A stretch of 64,000 nt of DNA from Apopatocola sp963618015 (GTDB lineage: Bacteria; Bacillota; Clostridia; Oscillospirales; Oscillospiraceae): positions 1 to 64,000 of the forward strand of contig CAVEQS010000005.1 in assembly GCA_963618015.1 (NCBI GenBank), given 5' to 3'. Shown here piece after piece: positions 7,571 to 17,626 of the stretch. Each line of letters begins with the position of its first letter. The first letter of the stretch is position 1. The notes beneath the pieces were generated by a model. The model searched no databases, had not been told where the DNA came from, and saw nothing but the letters and a program-made list of their open reading frames with translations. Both the position numbers and the translations under genes were made by a program.

Positions 7571-9196
7571 ATGAACACCATATACGGACAGTGTGTGCAG
7601 CCCGGCATCGCCATCGGTCGCGTGTGCCGGTGGGGGAAAAAGGGCCCCGCGGCAGAGCGCCGGGAGATCGCGGACACCGCTGCCGAGCTTGCCCGGCTGC
7701 GCCACGCCGCGGAGCGTGCCGCAGCGCGGCAGAACGAGCTCTATGAAAACGCACTGCACCAGACGGACGCGGCCACGGCGGAGATCTTTGCGATCCACGC
7801 TATGATGATCCAGGATCCCGCCCTGCTCGGCGCGGCGGAAGATGTCATCCGGCAGGAGCGGGCGTGCGCGGAATACGCCGTCGCCAAGGCCGGAGAGAGC
7901 CTGGAAAAGGAACTGGCCGGCATGGACGATGCGTACATGCGATCCCGTGCCGAGGACGCGCGGGAGATCACGCAGGAGCTTATCTCGGTGCTGTCCGACG
8001 CGGCGGCGCCCCAGCTGCTCGGCGACGAGCCGTTCATCCTTGCCGCGGAGGACTTTTCTCCCAGCGAAATGCTCCAGTTGAACGGGAAGGGACTGCGGGG
8101 CGTTGTGCTCTCGGCGGGCTCTGCCAACGGCCACACGGCGATCCTCGCGCGCAGTCTCGGCCTCCCCATGCTGATGCAGTGCGGCGATCTCAATGCCCTG
8201 CGCTCCGGCGCGCAGGCGGTGCTGGATGCGGAGAACGGAAAGCTCGTGTCCGAGCCGCTGCCGGAGGAGATTTTGCGCTATGAGCAGCTTCTGGCGCAGC
8301 AGACGCAGCGGCGCGAGGAGTTGCGGCTTTTGGCGGACAGCCGCTCCGTTACGGCGGACGGGCACGCCATAGAGCTTTATGCCAACATCGGAAGCCCCGC
8401 AGAGCTCCCGGCCGCGCTTGAAAACGGCGCGGAGGGCGTGGGTCTTTTCCGCTCAGAGTTTTTGTATCTGGGCCGCCCGGACGCGCCGGGCGAGGAGGAG
8501 CAGCTTTGCGCTTACCGCTCGGCGCTTGAGCAGATGGCACCGAGACGGGTCATCATCCGAACCTTTGATATCGGCGCGGATAAGACCGTGGAATATATTC
8601 CCATGCCGCCGGAGGAAAATCCCGCGCTCGGACTGCGGGCCATCCGGCTCGGCCTCTGCCGGCCGGAGCTCTTCAAAACGCAGCTTCGTGCGCTGCTCCG
8701 CGCCTCGGCCTGCGGCAAGCTCGGCATCATGTTTCCGATGATAGCAAATGTCAGTGATCTTCTCGCCTGCAAAAAGCTCCTAGCGGAGTGTGAGGCGGCC
8801 GTCCGTGCCGAGGGGCATGCTGTTGGCCGCTATGAGATCGGCGTGATGATCGAAACGCCCGCCGCCGCGCTCTCCGCCGCGGAGCTGGCGCGCGAGTGCG
8901 ATTTCTTCTCCATTGGAACAAACGATCTCACGCAGTATACCTACGCCGTGGACCGACAGAACGCCGCGCTGCACGATTATATCGATCCCGCCCGAACGGC
9001 GCTGCTGCGGCTCATCCGCATGACCGTGGAGGATGCGCACGCGAACGGCTGCAAGGTGGGGATCTGCGGAGAGCTCGGCGCCGATCCCGGCCTGATCGAA
9101 GCATTCCTCCGCATGGGCGTGGACGAGCTTTCGGTGAGCATCCCGGCCATCTTGCCGCTGCGGGAAAGGATCCGCCAACTTAATCTGTCCGAATGA
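7571..9196 (+). CDS. ptsI: PTS Enzyme I (phosphoenolpyruvate-protein phosphotransferase)
   Basis: A 541-residue Enzyme I, slightly shorter than the usual 570. It takes phosphate from PEP and passes it to HPr. The active histidine is His188 in ANGHTAILARS; the family usually has T-S-H here, so N-G-H is a mild deviation. The PEP-binding half shows GVGLFRSEFLY, IRTFDIGADK, GIMFPMIANV and FSIGTNDLTQY. The gene closes the PTS operon 37 bases after the creatininase gene and is followed by a strong terminator. Whether it is the cell's only Enzyme I or one dedicated to this locus cannot be told from the window. Confidence 0.93.
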   Translation: MNTIYGQCVQPGIAIGRVCRWGKKGPAAERREIADTAAELARLRHAAERAAARQNELYENALHQTDAATAEIFAIHAMMIQDPALLGAAEDVIRQERACAEYAVAKAGESLEKELAGMDDAYMRSRAEDAREITQELISVLSDAAAPQLLGDEPFILAAEDFSPSEMLQLNGKGLRGVVLSAGSANGHTAILARSLGLPMLMQCGDLNALRSGAQAVLDAENGKLVSEPLPEEILRYEQLLAQQTQRREELRLLADSRSVTADGHAIELYANIGSPAELPAALENGAEGVGLFRSEFLYLGRPDAPGEEEQLCAYRSALEQMAPRRVIIRTFDIGADKTVEYIPMPPEENPALGLRAIRLGLCRPELFKTQLRALLRASACGKLGIMFPMIANVSDLLACKKLLAECEAAVRAEGHAVGRYEIGVMIETPAAALSAAELARECDFFSIGTNDLTQYTYAVDRQNAALHDYIDPARTALLRLIRMTVEDAHANGCKVGICGELGADPGLIEAFLRMGVDELSVSIPAILPLRERIRQLNLSE

Positions 9197-9201
9197 GCGC
9201 G

Positions 9202-9243
9202 AAAGCGCCGGTCGTTCTTTCACGAACGACCGGCGCTTTTCTC
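9202..9243. terminator. Rho-independent terminator after ptsI
   Basis: A perfect 16-base stem with loop TTTCAC is flanked by A and T runs, so it can serve ptsI on the plus strand and, less strongly, mntP converging from the right. Confidence 0.9.
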
Positions 9244-9273
9244 TTTACCAACGCGGGAAAACAGGATATAATC

Positions 9274-9837
9274 TTATTTGAGAAGACCTTCGAGCAGAAG
9301 CTTGACGCCAATGCCGACAAGGACGATGCCGCCGGCGATTTCCGCTTTTTTCGGGTGGATGCCGGGGATGCGGCTTGCGGCCATGGCGCCGCCGAAGGCG
9401 ATGAGGAACGTTGTGCAGCCGATGACGGCGCACGAGAGCACCACGCCGGGGCCCGGGGGCGAGAATGCGAAGCTTACGCCGACGGCGAGAGCATCGATGC
9501 TCGTTGCCACGGCGAGCGCGAGCAGCCGCTTGTGGGACAAAACCGCCATGCCGCCGGAGCCTTCCTCGCCGCCGCGCACCGCCTCGAGGATCATTTTGCC
9601 GCCGATGAACGCGAGCAGCGCGAAGCTCACATACGGGCCGATGGCCGTGACATAGCCGGACACCGTGCTGCCGAGAATGTAGCCCGCAAGCGGCATGAGA
9701 AACTGGAACGCGCCGAAATACAGCCCGTGCCAGAGCGCGTAGCTCGTTTTGAACGGGCGCATGGCGAGGCCGTTCGTGACGGATACCGCAAATGCATCCA
9801 TGGAAAGGGAAATGCCGATGAGTATAACAGAAATCAT
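9274..9837 (-). CDS. mntP: MntP-type manganese efflux pump
   Basis: A 187-residue membrane protein with two repeated DUF204 units. Each carries the acidic membrane motif: SMDAFAVSVTNG near 12-23 and TSIDALAVGVSFA in the second repeat. About six transmembrane segments are visible. MntP proteins export Mn2+ from the cytoplasm. Its ATG (9835-9837, complement) overlaps the ATG of the divergent tadA by two bases, so the two genes share their start region. No yybP-ykoY manganese riboswitch is visible, since no leader space is left. Confidence 0.88.
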   Translation of the reverse strand: MISVILIGISLSMDAFAVSVTNGLAMRPFKTSYALWHGLYFGAFQFLMPLAGYILGSTVSGYVTAIGPYVSFALLAFIGGKMILEAVRGGEEGSGGMAVLSHKRLLALAVATSIDALAVGVSFAFSPPGPGVVLSCAVIGCTTFLIAFGGAMAASRIPGIHPKKAEIAGGIVLVGIGVKLLLEGLLK

Positions 9838-10300
9838 GGGAACCTCCGCACAAGAAAAGAATATGGCCGCCGCGCTCGCGCTTGCGCGCGAGGCCGCCGC
9901 CGCGGGGGAAATACCGGTCGGCTGTGTGATCACCGACGGCGCGGGGAACGTGATCGGACGGGGGAGAAACCGGCGCGAGGAGGGTGCGGACGCGACCGCC
10001 CACGCCGAGATCGAGGCGATCCGCGAGGCCTGCCGCGCGCTTGGCACGTGGCGGCTCGACGGATGTACGCTGTATGTAACGCTGGAGCCGTGCCCCATGT
10101 GCGCCGGGGCGATCTTAAACGCGCGTATCCCTACGGTGGTGTATGGCGCGCGGGAGGCAAAAAGCGGCTCGTGCGGCAGCGTGATCGACCTGTTTTTTGA
10201 AAATTACGGGTTTCAGCCGCGCGTGTACGGCGGGATATTAAAGGACGAATGCGCCGCGCTGCTGCGGAATTTCTTTTTGCGGATGCGGGAGAAAGGGTAA
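9836..10300 (+). CDS. tadA: tRNA-specific adenosine deaminase
   Basis: A 154-residue cytidine-deaminase-fold enzyme that makes inosine at position 34 of tRNA-Arg(ACG). The zinc and catalytic residues are visible: HAE (in TAHAEIEAI) and PCPMCAG. ATG 9836 gives the usual N-terminal helix before GEIPVGCVI. ATG 9863 is possible but short, and ATG 9818 would extend into mntP. The ribosome site is weak. The C-terminus ends with RNFFLRMREKG, as in many TadA proteins. Confidence 0.9.
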   Translation: MGTSAQEKNMAAALALAREAAAAGEIPVGCVITDGAGNVIGRGRNRREEGADATAHAEIEAIREACRALGTWRLDGCTLYVTLEPCPMCAGAILNARIPTVVYGAREAKSGSCGSVIDLFFENYGFQPRVYGGILKDECAALLRNFFLRMREKG

Positions 10301-10434
10301 ACCCCTCCGTCTCGGCGCGAAGCGCCGAGCCACCTCCCCTGTTAGGGGAGGCAAGTAAGCTTGCGGCAAACCGGCTTGGCTCCTCTCGATAGGGGAGCTG
10401 TCAGCGAAGCTGACTGAGGGGTTTACTTCCGCGG
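10301..10434. repeat. Multi-hairpin intergenic repeat, copy 1
   Basis: About 130 bases lie between two converging genes. Outer arms CCCCTCCGTC and GACTGAGGGG can close the whole unit. Inside are hairpins CTCGGCGC/GCGCCGAG, CCTCCCCT/AGGGGAGG, CTCCTCTC with GGGGAG, and CAGC-GAA-GCTG. The same layout and many of the same words recur at 29604-29754 and 35261-35490. Confidence 0.8.
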
Positions 10435-10435
10435 G

Positions 10436-10473
10436 AAACGGGAGCTGTAAGAACAGCTCCCGTTTTTGCTTTT
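10436..10473. terminator. Rho-independent terminator between tadA and the PRPP transferase gene
   Basis: Stem AAACGGGAGCTGT/ACAGCTCCCGTTT with loop AAGA is followed by TTTTTGCTTTT on the plus strand. It would stop tadA transcripts that cross the repeat, and may act for the converging gene too. Confidence 0.85.
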
Positions 10474-10474
10474 C

Positions 10475-11029
10475 TCAGTTCTTGAGCGTCCCGTCCGGAT
10501 TGAAGAGGGGCAGGGGGGCGAGCACCGTGATGTCGTGCCGCTCGATCGCGCCGCCCTCGGCGAGCACCGCCATTTTGCCGACGATGTTGCCGCCGGCCTT
10601 CTTCACGAGCTCTTCCATGGCGCGCAGGCTCTCGCCGGTGGAGATCACGTCGTCCACGATAAGGATGCGCTTGCCCTTCATACGCTCGGCGTCGGCGGTG
10701 TCGATGATGAGCGTCTGCGTGCCGCCGGTGGTGATGGAGTGGACGTGCACTTCGAAAATGCCGGTCATGTACGCCTTGGCCTTCTTGCGGGCGAGCAGAT
10801 AGGGGATGCCGCACTGGCGGGACATTTCGTACGCGAGAGGGATCGCCTTGGCTTCCGGCGCGATGATGTAGTCAAACTCCGGGGCGCGCTTCAAAAGCTC
10901 CTTGGCGGCGTGGATGGTCATCTCCACATCGCCGAACATGACGAAAGCGCCGATGTAGAGATCATCGCTCACCGGGCAGAGCGGCAGATCGCGCTTGAGG
11001 CCGGCGATATCCATGGTGTAGGTCATCAT
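10475..11029 (-). CDS. Adenine-phosphoribosyltransferase-like PRPP transferase
   Basis: A 184-residue type I phosphoribosyltransferase. The PRPP loop is RILIVDDVISTGES at about 122-135, with an APT-like flexible region before it (LIIDTADAERMKG). The likely role is purine salvage, joining adenine or a related base to PRPP. It is longer at the N-terminus than classic 170-residue APT, so another purine or a regulatory role (PurR-like fold without HTH) cannot be excluded. AAGGAGACAACAAC precedes the ATG. It lies 22 bases downstream of cinA and is probably co-transcribed. Confidence 0.8.
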   Translation of the reverse strand: MMTYTMDIAGLKRDLPLCPVSDDLYIGAFVMFGDVEMTIHAAKELLKRAPEFDYIIAPEAKAIPLAYEMSRQCGIPYLLARKKAKAYMTGIFEVHVHSITTGGTQTLIIDTADAERMKGKRILIVDDVISTGESLRAMEELVKKAGGNIVGKMAVLAEGGAIERHDITVLAPLPLFNPDGTLKN

Positions 11030-11050
11030 TGTTGTTGTCTCCTTTTAAAT

Positions 11051-12280
11051 TTATACATCCAATCCGGTGAGATACCGCCGGATCATATCCAAAGCGTTGC
11101 TGGCTGCGATGAGCCGGATGCGCGGCCGCGGCGCGTGGCCGCATTGCAGACGGCGGACGAAGCAGCCGCTCCTCGCGGCGAGCGCTACGAATACAAGCCC
11201 TACGTCGTCCCCATCGGGCCCTGCCCAGCCGGTGATGCCGATGCCGATGTCGCTGCCGAGCGCCTTGCGCACACGCTTGGCCATCTTGGCCGCGACCGGC
11301 ATGCTCACGACGCCGTTTTCGGCGATAAGGTCTTCGTCCATGTCGAGCAGACGCACCTTGGCATCCTCGGTATATGTGACGACGCCGCCGAGGAAGTGCG
11401 CGCTCGCGCCGGGGATATCGGTGATGCGCTGCGCGAGCAGACCGCCCGTGCAGCTCTCCGCCACGGCGAGCGACGTGTTTTTCTCCTGTAAAAGCTGCAA
11501 TACGCGCTCTTCGAGCGAGGCGCAGTCGATACCGTAAACGAGATCGCCCATCTTATCGCAGATATCCTCGATCACCGGCTCCATGAGTGCTTCGCACTCC
11601 GCCTCGTCTGCGCCCTTGGCGGTGACGCGCACCCAGCATTCGCCCTCGCGCGAATACGGCGCGACGGTGGGGTTTGCCCCGTCCATAAAGGGGCGCAGGC
11701 GCGTTTCCATGGCGCTCTCGCCGATGCCGAAAAAGCGGATCATGTGCGAGCGGATCACCGCGCCGGAGAGCTTTTGGAGATACGGCATAACGTAATTCCG
11801 CAGCATCGTGACGCACTCTCTCGGCGGGCCGGGCAGCATGACGACGCGCACGGGGCCGTCCTCAATGATGCATCCCGGGGCGGTGCCGCAGTCGTTCGGC
11901 AGCATGATGCTCCCCTCGGGGAGATAGGCCTGCTGAAGGTTGTTGTCGGTAAAGCTCCGGCCGCGCTCGGCAAAATATTCGCGGATGTCCGCGAGCGCGT
12001 CCTCGTTGAGATAGAGCTTCCGGTCAAAGGCGCGCGCGAGTGTCTGCTTGGTGAGATCGTCGCACGTGGGGCCGAGACCGCCGGTCGTGATGATGAGATC
12101 GGCGCGGTTTCGCGCGCGGTAAATGCACTCGGTGAGACGGGCGGGGTTGTCGCCGACGACGGTGTGCCAGTAGACGTTCACGCCCAGCTCCGCGAGCGCG
12201 AGAGAAATGTCCCGCGCGTCGGTGTTGACCGTGCCGCCGAGCAGAAGCTCCGTCCCGACGGAGAGAATTTCGGCGTTCAT
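11051..12280 (-). CDS. cinA: CinA-family protein (competence/damage-inducible; NMN deamidase domain)
   Basis: A 409-residue two-domain protein. The N-terminal MoaB/MoeA-like domain carries SVGTELLLG and TTGGLGPTCDDLT. The C-terminal amidase domain has AVAESCTGGLLA and GITGWAGPDG, typical of nicotinamide-mononucleotide deamidase (PncC). Full-length CinA also has ADP-ribose pyrophosphatase activity. It lies in a minus-strand run with thiI, gph and yifB and starts 24 bases after thiI. NMN deamidation is NAD salvage; no special tie to the nicotinate operon 40 kb away is shown. Confidence 0.92.
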   Translation of the reverse strand: MNAEILSVGTELLLGGTVNTDARDISLALAELGVNVYWHTVVGDNPARLTECIYRARNRADLIITTGGLGPTCDDLTKQTLARAFDRKLYLNEDALADIREYFAERGRSFTDNNLQQAYLPEGSIMLPNDCGTAPGCIIEDGPVRVVMLPGPPRECVTMLRNYVMPYLQKLSGAVIRSHMIRFFGIGESAMETRLRPFMDGANPTVAPYSREGECWVRVTAKGADEAECEALMEPVIEDICDKMGDLVYGIDCASLEERVLQLLQEKNTSLAVAESCTGGLLAQRITDIPGASAHFLGGVVTYTEDAKVRLLDMDEDLIAENGVVSMPVAAKMAKRVRKALGSDIGIGITGWAGPDGDDVGLVFVALAARSGCFVRRLQCGHAPRPRIRLIAASNALDMIRRYLTGLDV

Positions 12281-12304
12281 ATAACGCCTCCTTACATCAG
12301 AAAA

Positions 12305-13477
12305 TCAGGGGTCGAAGCGCATGCGCTCGATGCCGGCCATCGCCTCGGCGACGAGGCCTTCAATATCGAGCACCGACTCCGCTTCCTCCACCGCATCAAT
12401 ACGCGGCCGCGTGCGGGGGTGGCGCGGTGTGAACACCGTGCAGCAGTCCTCATAGGGAAGGGTGGAGAGCTCGAACGTGCCGATCTTGCGGGAGAGACGG
12501 ACGATCTCTTCCTTGTCAAAGCCGATGAGCGGGCGCAGCACGGGCAGGCGCGTGACGGCCTCGGTGCAGCCGAGCGCCTCCATCGTCTGCGAGGCGACCT
12601 GACCGAGGTTTTCGCCCGTGACGAGCGCCTTGGCGCCGTTGCGGTCGGCGACCTCCTGCGCAATGCGCATCATAAACCGGCGCATGATGAGCGTGAAGTA
12701 TTCCTCCGGGCATTTGTCGCGGATCTCGGTCTGGATGTGCGTGAACGGCACGACCTCCACGGTGAGCCGCCCGCAATAGGCGGTGAGCTCCTTGGCAAGA
12801 TCGAGCACCTTCTGCTTGGCCAGCTCCGAGGTGTACGGGAACGAGAAGAAATGCACCGGGATCATATGTACGCCGCGCTTGGCGATCATATACGTCGATA
12901 CCGGCGAATCGATGCCGCCGGAGAGCAGCGTTACCGCCGTGCCGCCGCAGCCGACGGGCAGACCGCCCGCGCCGGGCAGCGGGGGACGGTGGATGTAGGC
13001 GGCGCGCTCGCGCACCTCAACATGCACGGTGAGCTCCGGGTTGTGGACGTCCACGGCGGTCTCCGGGAACGCCTCGGCAAGCTCGCCGCCGACGTACTGG
13101 CTGACCTCGATGGATGTCATCGGGAAGGCCTTGTCCGCGCGGCGCGTTTCCACCTTGAAGCTCTTCGCTTCGCGCATGGCCTCGGCCATGTACTCAATGG
13201 CTTTGCACGCCATGGCCTCGGGCGTTTTGTCGCACGCGGCGGCGCGCACCACGGCGGCGATGCCGAACACCTTCGTCATGGCCTGCTGCGTTTCGTCCAT
13301 GTCGATATCGTCCGATTTCGGCTCAACATAGATCGTGGACTGCGTGCACGTTACGTCAAACTCGCCGAGCGAGCGCAGACGGCGCTTTACGTTGGAAATG
13401 AGCTTCTGCTCAAAGTATTTCTTGTTCAGACCCTTGAGGACGATCTCGCCCTGCTTGAGAAGAATGATGTCCTGCAT
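12305..13477 (-). CDS. thiI: tRNA 4-thiouridine synthase
   Basis: A 390-residue ThiI with an N-terminal ferredoxin-like plus THUMP region (about 1-165) and a PP-loop ATPase domain (TLLSGGIDSPV and VTGENLGQVASQT). It adenylates U8 of tRNA and transfers sulfur, and may also serve thiazole synthesis. The C-terminal rhodanese domain of the E. coli enzyme is absent, as is usual in Firmicutes. The start is taken at 13477 (MQDIILLKQG) because TGAGGTCAAT lies right before it; an upstream ATG at 13492 would overlap gph. Confidence 0.92.
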   Translation of the reverse strand: MQDIILLKQGEIVLKGLNKKYFEQKLISNVKRRLRSLGEFDVTCTQSTIYVEPKSDDIDMDETQQAMTKVFGIAAVVRAAACDKTPEAMACKAIEYMAEAMREAKSFKVETRRADKAFPMTSIEVSQYVGGELAEAFPETAVDVHNPELTVHVEVRERAAYIHRPPLPGAGGLPVGCGGTAVTLLSGGIDSPVSTYMIAKRGVHMIPVHFFSFPYTSELAKQKVLDLAKELTAYCGRLTVEVVPFTHIQTEIRDKCPEEYFTLIMRRFMMRIAQEVADRNGAKALVTGENLGQVASQTMEALGCTEAVTRLPVLRPLIGFDKEEIVRLSRKIGTFELSTLPYEDCCTVFTPRHPRTRPRIDAVEEAESVLDIEGLVAEAMAGIERMRFDP

Positions 13478-13484
13478 ATTGACC

Positions 13485-14125
13485 TCACACATATTGTAAT
13501 AGCTCTGCCGGGGTGCTTATGATCCCCAGCGCGGCGCAGTTTTCGAGCTTTTTGCGGTCCCAGTAGCCCCAGTCACAGAGGACGCAGGGGAGAGAGGCGT
13601 TTTTTGCCGTTTCACTGTCCACGCCGGAGTCACCGACGTAGAGCGCGCGGGAGGCATCAACGCCGAGCGCTTTGAGCGCATCGTACACCGCGTCCGGCGC
13701 GGGCTTTGTGGGGCGGCCGGGCTTTCGGCCTTCCACATGGGAAATTTTATCCCCGAGGAACTTATGCAGCATCGGCACGGCGTCGGTGTGATCCTTGTTC
13801 GTGACGCACGCGGTGCGGATGCCGCGCCGGTGCAGCGCATCCAAAAGCTCCGGGATGCCCTCGTAGGGCGTCACGTGCTCCTGCGCGTGGGCGGCATAGA
13901 GCTTGGCGTATATATCGAGCGTTTCGTCAACGAGCGCTTCCTGTCCTGAACCGAGCGCGCGGGTGATGAGCATTTTTGCGCCGTTGCCGACCATGGAGCG
14001 CACTTGCGCTGTCGTCCGTTCCGGGCGGTGCATTTCGCGCAGCGCGCCGTTGACGGCCTCGGCAATGTCGGCAAGCGTATATAAAAGCGTGCCGTCCAGA
14101 TCAAACAATACGGCATCGAATCGGT

Positions 14126-14129
<4 letters not shown>
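13485..14129 (-). CDS. gph: HAD-family phosphatase, phosphoglycolate-phosphatase type
   Basis: A 214-residue HAD hydrolase. Motif I is DLDGTLLYTL at the N-terminus (usually followed by D-S, here TL), motif II is CVTNKD, and motif IV is YVGDSGVDSETA. A cap domain lies between motifs I and II. The likely substrate is 2-phosphoglycolate or a similar small phosphoester, but family members are promiscuous. It overlaps yifB by 4 bases and is followed 7 bases later by thiI, so translation is coupled along the run. Confidence 0.82.
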
Positions 14130-15658
<1,529 letters not shown>

Positions 15659-15697
15659 GTTCCCGCCGCCTTTCCAAAATCAGAATTTCAGAGAGTC

Positions 15698-17056
15698 TCA
15701 GCCGCGGATGGCCTGTGCCTTGCGGCGCGGCGCGAGCGCGGCGTTGATCTTCGCCGCGGCGTCCGCGGGCGTGAGCTTTTCCTGCGTCCCGGCCGCCATG
15801 TCCTTGAGCGATACGACGCCCGCGGCAGCCTCGTCGCCGCCGATGATGAGCGCGAACGGGATGCCAGACTTATCCGCAAAGCCGATCTTCTGCTTGAACT
15901 TGCGGTTTTCAAAATAGATCTGCGTCTTGACGCCCGCAGCGCGCAGCGCTGTGGCGGTTTCCACGGCAAACGCCATGCAGTCGGGGTCCATCGGGATAAC
16001 GACGGCTTCGGCAGGCGCGGTGAGAATGTCCCTGGAGAGCATGTCCTGCTCCTGCAGCACATAGAAAAGGCGCGTCACGCCGATGGAAATGCCGACGCCG
16101 GGGAGCGTGCGGTCGGTATAGTACCCGGCGAGATTGTCGTACCGGCCGCCGGAGCAGACCGAGCCGATCTCCGGGTGGTCGGTCATCACGGTTTCGTACA
16201 CAGTGCCGGTGTAGTAGTCCAGGCCGCGGGCGATCGTGAGATCGATCTCAAAGTTCTCTGCCGGGACGCCGAACGAGCCGACGTACTCCACGACGGTGGC
16301 GAGCTCGTGCAATCCGAGATCGAACGTCTCGTTCTGCCCCTCGTACCGGCGCAGGAAGGCAAGCTTATCCGCGCTCGTCCCGGGGACGGAGATGAATTCG
16401 AGAACCTTATCGGCGGTCTCCGGCGCAACGGCGAACTCCTCCACGAGCACGGCGCGGACCTTCTCGGGGCCGATCTTGTCGAGCTTATCGATGGTACGCA
16501 TCACGTCGCCGGATTTTTCCGTCAGCCCGAGCAGGGCGAAAAAGCCGTTGAGCACCTTGCGGTTATTGACGCGGATGCGGAAGTTTTTGAGACCGAGGGC
16601 GTTGAACGTGCGGTAAATGACGGCGGGGATCTCGGCCTCGTTCATGATGTCGAGCTTACCGTCGCCGATGATGTCGATATCCGCCTGATAAAACTCGCGG
16701 AAGCGGCCGCGCTGCGCGCGCTCGCCGCGGTAGACCTTGCCGATCTGGTAGCGGCGGAAGGGGAACGTCAGCTCGTTGGCGTGGAGCGCAACGTACTTTG
16801 CGAGCGGCACGGTGAGATCAAAGCGGAGGGCGAGGTCGCTGTCGCCCTTCGAGAAGCGGTAGATCTGTTTTTCGGTCTCGCCGCCGCCCTTGGCGAGGAG
16901 CACGTCGGCACTCTCGATGACGGGCGTATCGAGCGGCGTGAAGCCGTAGAGAGCGTAGCTCTCGCGCAGCGTTGCCATGACGCGCTGCATTTTCTTCTGG
17001 TCCTCCGGCAGAAGCTCCATGAAGCCGGAGAGAGTGTGCGGTCGGATCTGAGCCAT
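15698..17056 (-). CDS. hisS: Histidyl-tRNA synthetase
   Basis: A 452-residue class II synthetase. The histidine-specific signature ARGLDYYTGTVYE and the glycine-rich GGRYDNLAGYY are clear, and the C-terminal anticodon domain spans about 345-440. A GGAGG site precedes the ATG. No T-box leader is seen: only 80 bases separate it from mgsA, and these contain one hairpin. Confidence 0.93.
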   Translation of the reverse strand: MAQIRPHTLSGFMELLPEDQKKMQRVMATLRESYALYGFTPLDTPVIESADVLLAKGGGETEKQIYRFSKGDSDLALRFDLTVPLAKYVALHANELTFPFRRYQIGKVYRGERAQRGRFREFYQADIDIIGDGKLDIMNEAEIPAVIYRTFNALGLKNFRIRVNNRKVLNGFFALLGLTEKSGDVMRTIDKLDKIGPEKVRAVLVEEFAVAPETADKVLEFISVPGTSADKLAFLRRYEGQNETFDLGLHELATVVEYVGSFGVPAENFEIDLTIARGLDYYTGTVYETVMTDHPEIGSVCSGGRYDNLAGYYTDRTLPGVGISIGVTRLFYVLQEQDMLSRDILTAPAEAVVIPMDPDCMAFAVETATALRAAGVKTQIYFENRKFKQKIGFADKSGIPFALIIGGDEAAAGVVSLKDMAAGTQEKLTPADAAAKINAALAPRRKAQAIRG

Positions 17057-17080
17057 AGGGGGAATCCTCCTTTGAATAGA

Positions 17081-17114
17081 GAATGGATAGCTGGCCGCTG
17101 CCGGCTATCCATTC
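17081..17114 (-). terminator. Hairpin between mgsA and hisS
   Basis: A perfect 11-base stem, GAATGGATAGC/GCTATCCATTC, is followed on the minus strand by CTCTATTC rather than a T run. It could be a weak terminator for mgsA or an RNA-stabilising or attenuating hairpin just before the hisS ribosome site. Confidence 0.5.
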
Positions 17115-17136
17115 CTCGGAAAAATTGTGGGGGTTA

Positions 17137-17535
17137 TTATTTTTTCTTCGGGTTGACGATATCGCGCCAGTCCAGATCGCCCCGGCGGAGACCCTGCACG
17201 AGCACTTCGGCGGTGGCAACGTTGGAAGCGAAGGGGATGCTGTGCTGGTCGCACAGGCGGGCGATGGCGTCTACATCCTTCGTGTTGGCCTTGGGGTCGC
17301 AGAAGAAGAGAACAAGGTCGATCTCGTTGTAGGCAATGCGTGCGCCGATCTGCTGTGCGCCGCCCTGCGTGCAGGGAAGATACAGCGTGACCGGCAGCCC
17401 CGTGGCCTCCGAGACGAGCTTGCCCGTGGTGTTCGTGGCGCAGATGTCGTGACCGGAGAGAATGCCGCAGTAGGCAATGCAGAACTGGACCATAAGCTCC
17501 TTTTTGCCGTCATGGGCGAGAAGAGCGATATTCAT
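17137..17535 (-). CDS. mgsA: Methylglyoxal synthase
   Basis: A 132-residue protein that turns dihydroxyacetone phosphate into methylglyoxal plus phosphate. Visible family motifs are IALLAHDGKK at the N-terminus, ATNTTGKLV at 38-46 and QGGAQQIGARI near 62-72. The start at 17535 gives this compact form; an upstream in-frame ATG at 17613 adds a segment with no homology. Confidence 0.88.
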   Translation of the reverse strand: MNIALLAHDGKKELMVQFCIAYCGILSGHDICATNTTGKLVSEATGLPVTLYLPCTQGGAQQIGARIAYNEIDLVLFFCDPKANTKDVDAIARLCDQHSIPFASNVATAEVLVQGLRRGDLDWRDIVNPKKK

Positions 17536-17626
17536 GCTTTGGCACCTCCGTATATGAATGAATTTAATAAACGCTGTCTTTAGAATTATAACCGCAAAAA
17601 GCGCGCTTTGCAACGAAAAATTCGGA

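Noticed and set aside
17057..17136. T-box riboswitch before hisS
   Set aside because: Only 80 bases with a single hairpin; no T-box sequence or specifier loop is visible.
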